Below, in pieces: positions 1-10,260 of a stretch of DNA of 64,000 bases (positions within the stretch are counted from its first letter, which is position 1; each line of letters opens with the position of its first letter). The stretch spans positions 60,130-124,129 of the forward strand of contig CAICTM010000092.1 in the NCBI GenBank assembly GCA_903772945.1. Reading direction: 5' to 3'. The notes below the pieces were generated by a model. The model did not search any database. It was not told where the DNA came from and saw only the letters and a program-made list of their open reading frames with translations. The position numbers were made by a program, and so were the translations under genes. The DNA is from Seminavis robusta (lineage: Eukaryota > Bacillariophyta > Bacillariophyceae > Naviculales > Naviculaceae).

Positions 1-1
1 T

Positions 2-214
2 CAGAGACAGATGCAGAGCGTCCGCCTTTTCCTCGCCTTCCTTTCAAGATCGATCATGACCGGCCCATCGACAGCTGTCCGAAAGCTGTTTGCCATGGGC
101 GGTGGTAAGAAATCGATGGCTTTGACGATCGCAGCTTTGGCTGCCATGTCCGTCTTACTCCGTCCCTTTGTGCGAGTTGTAGCCAATGAGACTATCAATG
201 CCGTGAGACCCTAA
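2..214 (+). CDS. Possible 3' end of a gene entering from the left edge
   Basis: The frame is open from the first bases of the window to a TAA at 212-214. The last 35 or so residues contain a hydrophobic stretch (ALTIAALAAMSVLL) followed by basic residues, which could be a C-terminal membrane segment. A 65-residue ORF on the opposite strand covers the same bases, so the strand is not settled. No family is recognised. If real, this is only the terminal exon of a gene that begins outside the window. Confidence 0.22.
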   Translation, partial: QRQMQSVRLFLAFLSRSIMTGPSTAVRKLFAMGGGKKSMALTIAALAAMSVLLRPFVRVVANETINAVRP

Positions 215-1001
215 ATGGATGTCTGCATCAATGAATGACTGGATCGCCATTGACTGTCAATGTACGGTACGACCTAGAGTGATGAGCGCGTATATGTTTT
301 GATTGTTTCGCCATGGATCAGTACACCCAAAAGATAGAACGAAAGAAAGAAGAGTGTCTCCGCGTTTGTTTGTTTGACTCAAAAAGATTTTTCATTGGGA
401 GCTTGAGACAAGAGAGTCTCGCTCCTACCACATACACACACACACATTAAACCACAAATACAAATAATATAGAGCAAATTTCATACAAAGACTTTATCAT
501 CTCTTGTTAAGCTAAGGACCAATAGAATACAAAAACCTATCATCTCTTATTTTTTCTAGCTCTGGTTACCTGCTAGTAGCTCGCTAGCAAAGGCAGTTCG
601 GGGCGGCTGACTGAGAGAGCATTCGGCTCATTGCCGAGGGTGTCTCTTGCCTCTCGACCAAGATAGCTTGCCATTAGGTGCCAGCCAGTGCTAGGTCGCT
701 CCTCGTGGCACCAACGAGCTCATCGTCTTGGTCAGGTTGACACCCCATTAGAAAGCTAGTAGATCCTGGTACTGGTACGTACTACAATCGTCCAACAAGC
801 TCTATCAACAAGGACCAACTGCCTCCGGAATCTTTCCTGTCCATGAGAAGTCGCTTACGGAAGATGATAGATGATCAGCACACCGTCTTCCGTAGCAGTG
901 TGCGCAACGTCAGAGTTTTCAGCGACCGCCGATTGTAACGGTCATATTCAGTCCCTCTTCCAGTCACCAATGCTGAGGGGAGGCACAATTGTACAATTGC
1001 A

Positions 1002-1266
1002 CAACCGTTATTCAAAGGATCCAAAGATTTTTTCAGGCTTTGCAACTCCGACCATGTTGACGCCCCGCCCTTTTGTCCGCTCAGCTACCGGGACGGACGG
1101 TACAGTCGTACGGAGTAGCTACGATACTGTAGCTGAATCAAGACCAAGCTAGAGTAGCGCAACGGTTGCCGAAAGGATCCAAAGATTTTTCAGCCCTGTG
1201 CAACTCCGACCATGACACCGCGGCCTTTTGGAATCGAATCAAGACCAAGCTATAGTAGCGCTACAG
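1002..1266. repeat. Degenerate direct duplication
   Basis: Two diverged copies lie next to each other. Both begin with an AACCGTT/AACGGTT-like segment, then share GGATCCAAAGATTTT, the phrase CAACTCCGACCATG, and GAATCAAGACCAAGCT. Copy one is about 1002-1160 and copy two about 1160-1266; the second is shorter by an internal deletion. The copies do not keep a common reading frame. Confidence 0.6.
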
Positions 1267-1525
1267 CGTGGAAGCAACTCGGGAAACGGCGAGAACCCAG
1301 TTGCCGTGTCCTGGTGTCAATGACCAACGGAATTGGCTGGGTTGCCTCCTCCTTGGGTCGCTTGGGTCGCTTGGGTCTGGATCTTGGCAATGATGGGCTA
1401 CGAGTATTTTAGCTAGCTCCAGTACCGCCAAGCCAATAAAAGACTTGATTGCTTGGCTGCAGACTCCGATGTGGTACTTGGAGCTCAAACGATTGATTCG
1501 ATTCATCCAAATTTCGCTGGCTGAC

Positions 1526-2045
1526 GGCTGAGAATGGAGGGCTTTGGTTCCTGCTTGCTTCCTGCCTGAGGCCACGCACTGATAGTACGTATTAGTACGA
1601 GCAGGGTTAGTCGCGCGTCGAGAGACCATCGGCGGCCACTCCTGCCTCTCCAGGGTGGACCTAGTACTGACACATGGCTGTGCCTACTTTGCAAAGACAA
1701 GGACTTCTTGATCCCTTTGTCTTTGGTCGAGACGTCGAGACTCCGAGACTCCGAGTTGAGGAACTCGAGGACAGCCAGGAGAACTACTCTTGTATGAAAA
1801 TGCAAGGCTGAGAATGGGGGGTCTGCTTCCAGCCTGCCCGAGGCCTGAGTCGAGTCCACTTGCAGCCACACCGAACTGTAATAAAGTACCCGTACTACCC
1901 GTAGTTGCAGGTGGAGAGACCATCTGCGTTGTCCCGGATGGACCTGCTCCTGTGCAAGACAAGGCCTTTGTCCTTGGTCCAGACGTCCAGACTCCACTCC
2001 CAGGTGACGAAATCGAGGACAGTGAAACTGTCTACTACATGTAGC
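1526..2045. repeat. Degenerate tandem duplication of about 250-280 bp
   Basis: Copy one (about 1526-1790) and copy two (about 1806-2045) share in the same order GGCTGAGAATGG, a CCTGCCTGAGGCC-like segment, GAGAGACCATC, a GGGTGGACCT/CGGATGGACCT segment, AAGACAAGG, TCCAGACGTCCAGACTCC-like sequence and CGAGGACAG. Many indels separate them. The second copy holds an 84-codon ORF that I do not regard as a gene because it is made from this repeat. Confidence 0.6.
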
Positions 2046-3033
2046 TAGCTAGACTGTTGGCATCACAGTTTCTTTTTCTACAAAAAGCATTTCCTCTTCC
2101 TTTTACTAACTTAGCCGGCTGAGATCTCCTTTCACGCACTTTCCGCCACCATTATTTTTTACAACTCCGCTATTTACGTACTGGTAGTCTACAAGTAGAC
2201 TAGATCCAGCATCATGGTACCGGTAGCTAGCCCCATTCAAGGCAACAAATTTGATTCTATTGTCTCTTGGTACTCTACAACAATACCATTGGCTGGAGTG
2301 ACGAGCTCATTGGAATACTCGAGTTTGATTTGGCATGGTTGATTCTTGTCCTCATGGCTCTGAGTCCTAATTGCGCCAATGTCTACGGTACCGTATGAAT
2401 ACTACAAATACATCAACGATCGATAAAAATAAATCCAACAGACGAGGCAGCAGGTGGAGCACAACAAGCGGCTTGATTGATCATTGTATTGGCATACTAT
2501 GTTGGTCCACTCGTTCGTACCGGACGGGTACGAGTTTAGCGAAGAGTGACTTCACTGGCACCAAGACAAGGGCTGAAGGCTAATTTGGGGCCTTCGGCCC
2601 ACTCCATCGGTTTTAGTTCGCCACCTCGGAGTCTCGACCAAGGCAAAGGGATTGGATTCAAGAAGTCATTGGCATTCCTGGGAACGCTCATGGCGCCCAT
2701 TCCCCTTCTTTGGGCACCGCTGTAAGAAGCACTTCGTCTCCAAAGTAAGCAAACATCTAATGCACAAGCAAACTTCAGCAATCTGCAAAGAGAGGAGAAA
2801 AAGATATGGTGGTTTACATTAGGAAGAAATCCAGCTATTTATTGAACTGAAGGGATGCTGCCGGGAGCTGGCTAGCTAAGCGACCACATGCCACATATCA
2901 AATGATTATCACATGCAGCTATGACATCTCGGACTTCCGGGATTGCTCAGAGGACCTGCACTATCACAGCACAGTAGAACGACACTGCTTGCACCTTGGC
3001 CAGTTCTTCTCAGTTTGTTGGGTAACACACGTT

Positions 3034-6000
3034 CTACTTTTCCTTCATCGTGAGATCGGCGCCTTTTCTGTCAAAGCCCCATTGCTGATACAAGATTGCT
3101 GATTGTGTCCTATTGGTTTGAGCCTCCTCTTCCAAGCCCCATTGTGAGAAAGCAAATGCCAAGCGCTCATGCGCCAGCGCCATTTCATGCACGAACCCCG
3201 ATTCCTCAGCATACTGGATAGCAGAATCAAACTTTGACGAGGCGGTTTCTCTGTCACCAATCAACACAGCCCGCTCAGCTTCGAGCAAATAGATTTTGTT
3301 GAGCACGTTTTCCTTCCATGTCATGTTCCTATTCAAGGCCTTCAGTTTCTTCAGCGCCCTCAAACCAGCGCTCCTTGGCTTCTTTCTGCCAGCATGCGCA
3401 GCTAACACATTAGCCATGCCCAAGAGAAACTGCACTTGAACGACCAACATTGGACCATAGATTTCACCAACAGGCAAATGTCGAAGCCGCCGTGAAACAC
3501 GTAACCCATACGAATAATCGTTTGTGTACACGGAAAGAAACAGTTGACAGAAGCAACTCAGGACCAAGAGAGATTTGTCTTTCCTGCCCCATTTGGCTTC
3601 ATCGAGGTCTGTCTCTTTATCGCAAAACGCTCCATAAAGAGCGGAATCAGTTTCATTGCCCTCGAGCAGTCTCTTGCCGAGTTCCAGGCCCAGGCCCACA
3701 AATGGCATCTTCTGTTTTAGCTTGGAAAACTCTTTGTATTGTTCTGCCATTGCAGAAACGTGTTCCTGTAGCCGAATCCCAGTGCAGAAGCCATGCAAAC
3801 AGTAGAATGCTGCGTGACAGAAGGCGATTTCGACGTCACCACTCAACAACCCTGCTTTCATCCCGGTGACTTGCGGTTCTACACATGATCGAAATGGACT
3901 ATGCCAGCACTGCACATAGCCATATTCGAACATGAGCATTCGGCACGTGTACTCTGGTGCATGGTATCTTTGATCGATCATATGAGCAATTTGGGCCACA
4001 CGTTTGGCATCTTCTGTCATACCCAAGACGGTAGTACCCAAAATCATCGCCAATGCAAAGACGGTGGGTGGCGTCATGCCAGAGAATCCATATTTGATGG
4101 AGATTTCAACACCACGAATGGCCCACAGAGCACCATATTCGGGCTTGCCCCGAATTACAGCAGAACCAATCATTTGCAGGAGGCGAAGAGCCGCGAGTTT
4201 ATCCCATCGCTGCATTGGGTGTGTCTTCAAAATAGTTTCCGTTGATGTACGGCGCAGCCACAAAACGGTCTTGGCAATTCTAATTACTGTGTGAAGTTTG
4301 ATTGCCCTCCTCGGGAACGGTTCTCCCAGTCGCTTCAGAACCTTGAAGCCCAACTGGACCGCCTCCAAATCCAGGTGTCGAGCACTAAGGGAAGATATCT
4401 TTGCCTCATACGCCCTTAGCTGGTCTTCCAACCCTTTCGTGTTCTGAATTACGATCTCGAAAAGCTGATCCGACTGTTGAAATCGGCCAGTGCAAAACTC
4501 CATCTCGATCGCTCCGTTGTGTAGTGCCAAACACAGGTCATATTCGTTTAGCCACGGCTTCTCGGGAAGCAACGAAATGCCTTGTGAAAAGAAGGATACC
4601 GCTGATTCAAATGCAGAAGACGAGGCAGCCCTAATGCCCGCCATTCGGAGCAAGCGAGATACCTGTATCCGTTCTCGGGAATCCACTAGGATACTCAAAT
4701 CCTGGAGGAACATGTTTGCCACCAAATATGCATCCTCCTCCAAGTCGTTCGGTGCTAACTTGGCGAGCAGTTTCCGTCCCACATTCACACTGTACTCTCG
4801 TCTCGTCTCCGCAGGAACGAGAGCGCTGCTGGCTTGCTGATATTTGTCGTGTCTCCATCGATAGTAGCAGTTTATGGATTCGTTCTCTTGTAATACCGCT
4901 TCTTGCTGCTGAAATACCCCGTCGTTGACCAACACGTGGACTGCGTTTCGAATGCCTTCGCGATCAGAGTTTGCCACCAGTTCCAAGTGCTTCTGGCAAA
5001 ATGAAGCCCCCAAGAACGATGCAACTATGAGTGTTTCCTCCATGGCCAATGACGAATCCCCTAACCTCCGTATCTCAGCATCCAGCATTCGAGTTCGTTC
5101 GTATTCGTCACCAGTTGCATCAAATTCCTCCTCATTCCAGAGCCATGATCCATCTTTTGTTTGGTACACTAGCTTCCGGTCGCGCAAAACACGCAGATTT
5201 TGCTGGATAAAGAAAGGATTTCCTCCCGTCAACTCATGAACCATTTGCGCCAGAGATCGAAAGGATTCTTGTTTGTCCGTTGCCGAGGACGGCAAATGAA
5301 GTAAATCGGAGATCATGGCTTGGACTCCATCGACCGATAGCCCCTGCAGCTCGATATTTGTGATTTGTACGTTTTGTTCTTCCAATCCTCTCAGAACCAC
5401 GGATAGAGGATCATGAGGGGAAACCTCGTTCCCTCGGCAAGTCCCAAGAATCATCAATCCCGGTAGATTGTTTTCGGGTGCCCCCAACACCATTAATAGT
5501 TCCAGGCTACTCTGGTCCAGCCATTGCCAATCATCCAGCAGAAGAACGACAGGATGTTGTATACAGCAGAATTCTCTCAGAAAGTTGCAAAACAAGACAA
5601 TGGCGGGAGATTCCGCAGAGCTTCCAGAATGATGATTATGATGATGCTGGACATTGTGGCCGTTGGATTTGGAAGAATCTCCCAAGAATCGGGCACTCCT
5701 GTCTTGTGATTCACAGAATAAGACTTTGCGAAAGACGGAGAATATCCCACACAGCAGCGTCACACCAAGCTCTGTGTCTTTGGTGGCCTTCTCAATGGCC
5801 TCCTCGAGTCGTTCGGTCTCTTCTCCCGTGTCGTCTCGCCGTAAAATGGTCTCTACCAACTGTGTGACGGCGGCATTGAACGGAGCGAAAGGCTCGTTGC
5901 AATGCTGCATCTGATCGCACTTGCCCCAACAAAAGTATCCTCGTTCGGCTTCGGTTCGTCTTGCCAAGCTCTTGGCCAACACGGTTTTCCCAGAACCACT

Positions 6001-6144
6001 GGGCCCTGTCAGCAGAACGATCTCTTGAGGCGATGGCATTGGGTCATTGCGACGGCGGTAGGCTTCATACAGCTGTTGTTGTTGCAGCTCTCGACCGCAA
6101 ATCTTGGAGGTGAGGCGAGTGGATCCCATTGTGGATGTGGACAT
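3034..6144 (-). CDS. STAND-type AAA ATPase with C-terminal helical (TPR-like) region
   Basis: Intronless, 1036 residues from the ATG at 6144 (the frame opens slightly further upstream but without an ATG). An AAA_16/Orc1-like P-loop domain fills the first 300 or so residues: a CGREL entry motif, Walker A GPSGSGKT at about 47-54, Walker B VVLLLDDWQWLD at about 199-210, and a GTCRGNE sensor-like strand after it. A His/Ser-rich insert precedes Walker B. The rest is helical and TPR-like without a recognisable output domain. Family knowledge: such proteins resemble the ATPase-plus-helical part of bacterial PknK/MalT-type regulators and are expanded in diatoms, often joined to kinase or cyclase domains. 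Role inferred: NTP-dependent signalling switch. It lies 379 bp from the divergent GNL3-like gene. The ATPase call is firm; pathway unknown. Confidence 0.85.
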   Translation of the reverse strand: MSTSTMGSTRLTSKICGRELQQQQLYEAYRRRNDPMPSPQEIVLLTGPSGSGKTVLAKSLARRTEAERGYFCWGKCDQMQHCNEPFAPFNAAVTQLVETILRRDDTGEETERLEEAIEKATKDTELGVTLLCGIFSVFRKVLFCESQDRSARFLGDSSKSNGHNVQHHHNHHSGSSAESPAIVLFCNFLREFCCIQHPVVLLLDDWQWLDQSSLELLMVLGAPENNLPGLMILGTCRGNEVSPHDPLSVVLRGLEEQNVQITNIELQGLSVDGVQAMISDLLHLPSSATDKQESFRSLAQMVHELTGGNPFFIQQNLRVLRDRKLVYQTKDGSWLWNEEEFDATGDEYERTRMLDAEIRRLGDSSLAMEETLIVASFLGASFCQKHLELVANSDREGIRNAVHVLVNDGVFQQQEAVLQENESINCYYRWRHDKYQQASSALVPAETRREYSVNVGRKLLAKLAPNDLEEDAYLVANMFLQDLSILVDSRERIQVSRLLRMAGIRAASSSAFESAVSFFSQGISLLPEKPWLNEYDLCLALHNGAIEMEFCTGRFQQSDQLFEIVIQNTKGLEDQLRAYEAKISSLSARHLDLEAVQLGFKVLKRLGEPFPRRAIKLHTVIRIAKTVLWLRRTSTETILKTHPMQRWDKLAALRLLQMIGSAVIRGKPEYGALWAIRGVEISIKYGFSGMTPPTVFALAMILGTTVLGMTEDAKRVAQIAHMIDQRYHAPEYTCRMLMFEYGYVQCWHSPFRSCVEPQVTGMKAGLLSGDVEIAFCHAAFYCLHGFCTGIRLQEHVSAMAEQYKEFSKLKQKMPFVGLGLELGKRLLEGNETDSALYGAFCDKETDLDEAKWGRKDKSLLVLSCFCQLFLSVYTNDYSYGLRVSRRLRHLPVGEIYGPMLVVQVQFLLGMANVLAAHAGRKKPRSAGLRALKKLKALNRNMTWKENVLNKIYLLEAERAVLIGDRETASSKFDSAIQYAEESGFVHEMALAHERLAFAFSQWGLEEEAQTNRTQSAILYQQWGFDRKGADLTMKEK

Positions 6145-6523
6145 GCAAAACGACTCTTTCTTTGTCTCCAATCTCTTTATCCACTTCTCTTATAGATGAG
6201 AGTGGTTACGAATCTAGCTAGAGTAAAGAATGCCATTAGTTGGGGGAACACAATCGTACCGATGGGCAGAGTTCATGATGCTACCGTAGCAGCATAAGCT
6301 GGCGGCCCATGCCAACTTTCCTTTTGGGAGCTCGCTGACGGATGTGGATGATGAATTCAGGCGAACAGTTCAATCATGGTTGACACACCGCGCAGACCGA
6401 CGCGCACTTCGGGAACAGCTCCAGCACCAACCACCAACAACATTCAGTATTTTCTTTTCCCACGCTTCCAACTCATTTTTTCTTTGCTAGCTAGCTCCAA
6501 AGCCAAGCCAAGCTATCGCTACC

Positions 6524-8218
6524 ATGGTCAAGAAGAAGGGCAAATCGAAGCGTACCACGCTCAAGGACAAGTACAAGATCGATCGACGAGTGAAGGAGAC
6601 TCATTTGAAGCGCAAGAAACAGGCCAAGAGGGATGAAAAAGCAGGCAAGGTGGTACCGAAAAAGAAGGACCCAGGAATCCCCAATTCGTGGCCCTTCAAA
6701 CAGGACTTGCTCAAGGATATCCAGCGCACACGAGAGCGACAACAACAAAAGCAGGTGGAATTAAAAGAAAAGAGAAAGAATGAACTCAAAATGCTACGAG
6801 AGCACCAGGAACAAGGAGGGTCGGCCCGGACAGTTCAGGAATTAGTGGATCGAGCATCCCAATCACAAGCGGCCTTTGAAGAGAAACAACCCGACAACGA
6901 AATGTCCGATGGAACCGTCGCGGCAGGACAAGCGTCTCGTCGGGCTTATTTGCGAGAACTCAAAAAAGTGGTGGACAGTGCCGATGTCTTGTTGCAAGTT
7001 CTGGATGCCCGAGATCCCTTGGGCTCGAGAATTCATCCCACCATTGAAGATACCATCTTGGCACAAGCCGACAAACGCATGGTGCTGGTACTCAACAAAA
7101 TTGATCTAGTTCCCAAACAGGTCGTGGCCGATTGGTTGCAAGTGCTTCGCAAATCGCATCCTACCATTGCCATTAAAGCCAGTCAGGAAAAAAGTGTGGA
7201 AGAACATGCCGATGCTGCTTCCACGTCGATTCCTGTGGGAATGGATGGTCTCTTGCAATTGCTCAAGAATTATGCTCGTACTGGAGGTACGGGAGGAAAG
7301 AGCAAAACCACCATTGTCGTTGGTATTCTGGGCTATCCTGTACGTATCAAAGAAAAGAAGAAATATGGCAGCAACCAATCCTCCTCCTCCTCCTGATTTG
7401 CATCTGACTTTTTATTCGCTTGTCGCCTTGTAATTCTTTTTCAACTGTCTATTCTCCAGAATGTTGGAAAGAGCAGTATCATCAATGCCTTGAAACGCAG
7501 CCGTGCGGTCGGTGTAAGTTCTCGTCCTGGCAGTACGGCTTCCATGCAGGAAGTCGTTCTCGACCGAAATGTACGCCTCTTGGACAGTCCAGGGGTCGTC
7601 TTTAATGACAAATCCACACTCTTGGGATGTGTCGATGCCCATTCCATGGATGATCCCATTCCTCCCGTCGAAGCCATTTTGGAACGATGCGATCATTCCA
7701 GTTTGCTCATGACGTACAACATTCCCACCTTTCCAGCTGGCAATGTCATGGTGTTTCTGGCCATGGTGGCCAAGTCTCATGGACGCGTGTTGAAGGGAGG
7801 AATCCCCGACAAGGTTGCGGCAGCTCGCACTGTCTTGAGGGATTGGAACAGTGGGAAGATCCCATACTACACTCCGGCGCCGGATATCGAAATGGATGAT
7901 TCCACCAGCAACACGAACAATAGCAACAATACGCAGGCCGTCATTGTGTCTCAAATGAGCAAGGAACTCAACTTGGAAAAGCTGGATCAAGAGGTCATGA
8001 ACTCGTTGGAGGATCGCGATGAAATGGATTTCGTTCAATTGAAGGAAGGCAGCAAGAAGGAGACAACATCCATGGATGTGGATAGAGCTGTCAAGATTCT
8101 AAAGGGAGAAAGTAGTGGCAATGACGACGATGGTGACGACAACATGGATCTGGATGATGGCAAGAAGAAACGATCAAAGCTGAATGAGGCCGATGACTAT
8201 GATTTTGATGACATGTAA
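6524..8218 (+). CDS. Nucleostemin-family (GNL3/Nug1-like) circularly permuted GTPase
   Basis: Two exons, 6524-7339 and 7460-8218, joined by a 120-nt intron (donor GTACGT, acceptor CCAG). Retaining the intron would stop translation at 7394-7396. The product is 524 residues. The N-terminus is very Lys/Arg-rich, as in nucleolar members. The GTPase motifs occur in permuted order: the VLDARDPLGSR region, G4 NKID, then G1 GYPNVGKSS formed exactly across the splice junction, then G3 DSPG. The C-terminus is acidic. Family knowledge: these GTPases act in the nucleolus in 60S ribosomal subunit assembly or export. The intron splits the P-loop between Pro and Asn, which fixes the splice sites. Whether it is GNL3 or GNL3L in the animal sense cannot be decided. 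Confidence 0.93.
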
Positions 8219-8807
8219 GCAATTAAAAGTTAAAGATGGTGCGTACCGCAATGCAGCTGGTCTCAGCATAGAGCCTAGTAGCTCTTATAAACGCATTACA
8301 ATGTATTTTCCAATTATCATGCATGCGACATGCAATCTCCAGTATTAATAGCTACCAGGGACATCCAATGTTGACTCTTTGGTTGCACTTTTTTTATTCT
8401 GCAGCCAAGTTTTATCGAGTCCACTCTGCTTTCATTGTGTGTACTTCATACAGAGAAACTTGATCTATCCTGTCCAAGCTGGCATCCGCCGCGTCTAGGA
8501 TCCCTAGTCTGTCACTAACATGAGCCCGCGGGACTTCTTCAGGGGTTCCAGCTTTGTAAGGCGTTCCTTGGGGTCGTTTGCAATCCATTGTGGCTGTTTG
8601 AAAGACGGTATAGTTCAGTGTCGACGCCTCCAGTAGTTTCAAGGTACGACGATGTCTTCCATTGCTTTCCAAACTTCCAGGAGGTGAAAGGGTGGGTCAA
8701 CGTGGCAAACCGTTGATGGTACAAAAATCCGTGTTGGGATCTCGAAGTCCACAGAGTCCGTAATGGAATACCCGAAAATTTTCCTACTATGAGGTGGCTG
8801 GTCGTCC
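8219..8807. other. Intergenic, no gene seen
   Basis: Holds the 3' flank of the GTPase gene and the region beyond the stop of the decayed frame on the minus strand. Short minus-strand ORFs at 8412-8860 overlap each other in different frames and have no recognisable content. Confidence 0.5.
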
Positions 8808-10260
8808 TTAGTCCTGGTCGCTTTCGTCCCCGATTTCGTCGTACAAGGTGAATAGCTCACATGGGGACAGTTCTTCGTTCGTTAAGTTCAGATCATACTC
8901 CTCTGTTGTCTCTTGCGAGCCTGTTGGAGACAATGAAACACGGGCTGGGGTGATTGTCGGGCGTGGATGACTGGCCAAGACCCTTGGCAAGATCATCCAA
9001 CGTCTCTGGGCGGAGATCTTGTTCTCGCAACTCCTCGCAAAGGCTCTGCGTATCTCTTCCTTCAGTGGGTCTTCTGGAGGCTTACAGGCCGGAAGAAGCT
9101 TCAGGCCAGTCATCATGTAATACCAATTGATGGCTGCCTTCATGGCAAGAAGCATGGGATCGGGGACTTCGTAATCCAAGCTATTTTGAAGTTTCACTTT
9201 CACGACATTGAATCCAGTAACGTGCCCCCCTGGCACACGAACCCTTCCATCAGCGAGATCTGCAAGAACCAGCACCATCTCTTGTTGTGCATTTTCACTC
9301 TGATCAGATCTAAAGGGCGAACACAACCTTCACACGCGTAGCGCTCTCTGCAAGTGCCTTGATCGTTGCGGTCAGCAGGTCCCGCGCGCAATCCAAATCC
9401 CCTGGTTGGGCCTCTGATACAACCCGTCCCTTTTCGCGAGCGTTGAATCCCCTGCCACCAATCATGTGTGGGGCAACATCCTCACTCTTACAGATCAGAA
9501 CAACCTCATATTCTGTACCAGGTGTCCAGTCCTTTGCTTCGTTGGGAGGGATGCATGGGAGAACAAAGAATCCCGGGTTTGTATCGTAAGGAAACTTGTG
9601 GCCGGCTGGAACCCTGGTCTTGTTGATGAGCAAGTTTTTGATAGCATATTTGTTGTCGTTTGCAATGTGCTTTCATGATTTTCTTCCTCAGCAGGAACTC
9701 CTCGTCATCGGAACCCTCTATAATGCGAGGAGCGCTTGCATCGATATTGTCAATTTCCTGACTAGCTGCTCGAAGTCTCTCGAGTGAGAGAAGGTCAAGG
9801 TTCGAGCCGATGACGCACTGCAAGAATGGACCATACGATGGAGCGCACATTTCGGAGTCGGGGACAGCGTGGGCATCTTCACCACCCGTGGTACCCAAGA
9901 TATCAAGCTTGCCCCCTTCCTCCAGTGGGTTCTGCTTTGCGCGCAACTTGTCGCTCTTAAGGACGCTGCTTTTCCTTGAACCCCCCTTACTGTTGGTATG
10001 TGTCTTTGTGAGACCTATCTCGTTGAGAACCACGCGGTAGTGGTGATTCGTCTTGGTTCGTCGAATGGCATCGAGACCACCAGCAAACTCCACCCGTTCG
10101 TTCGCTTCCCCAAAAACCTGGTCCACAAGACTATAGCATTTGCCCTTGACCGCCAAAATTGCTTTCTTGCCTAATTCCGCGGGACCAATCAAACATGTCC
10201 ATCCAAAGTAAAACAATGGACTTCTTTTCGCACAATTGTACTTTCAGCATAGCATCTGGC
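8808..10260 (-). pseudogene. Decayed protein gene with several frameshifts, family unknown
   Basis: On the minus strand a protein-like sequence runs through about 1.4 kb but changes frame at least three times. A short piece containing CEKKSIVLL (about 10255-10205) is followed in another frame by a 230-residue stretch (to about 9650). A third piece begins near 9655 and contains TNPGFFVLPCIPP (to 9310). A last piece runs from about 9325 to 8808 and ends in an acidic tail. No GT-AG introns explain the shifts, and the longest piece has no ATG. The composition (mixed polar residues, Cys, Trp) is protein-like in all pieces. I do not recognise the family. An alternative is a gene with sequencing errors. 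Confidence 0.5.

Larger units (their letters stand above)
215..3033. other. Gene-poor left flank, 2.8 kb
   Basis: No reading frame here looks like a protein gene; the ORFs present are short and built on duplicated, low-quality sequence. The stretch holds two sets of degenerate direct repeats (1002-1266 and 1526-2045), a CA run near 433-445, and many CTAG/GTAC palindromes. I see no tRNA or rRNA in it. Confidence 0.6.

Noticed and set aside
7412-8038. 208-codon minus-strand frame
   Set aside because: Antisense to exon 2 of the nucleostemin-like GTPase, which carries unmistakable GTPase motifs.
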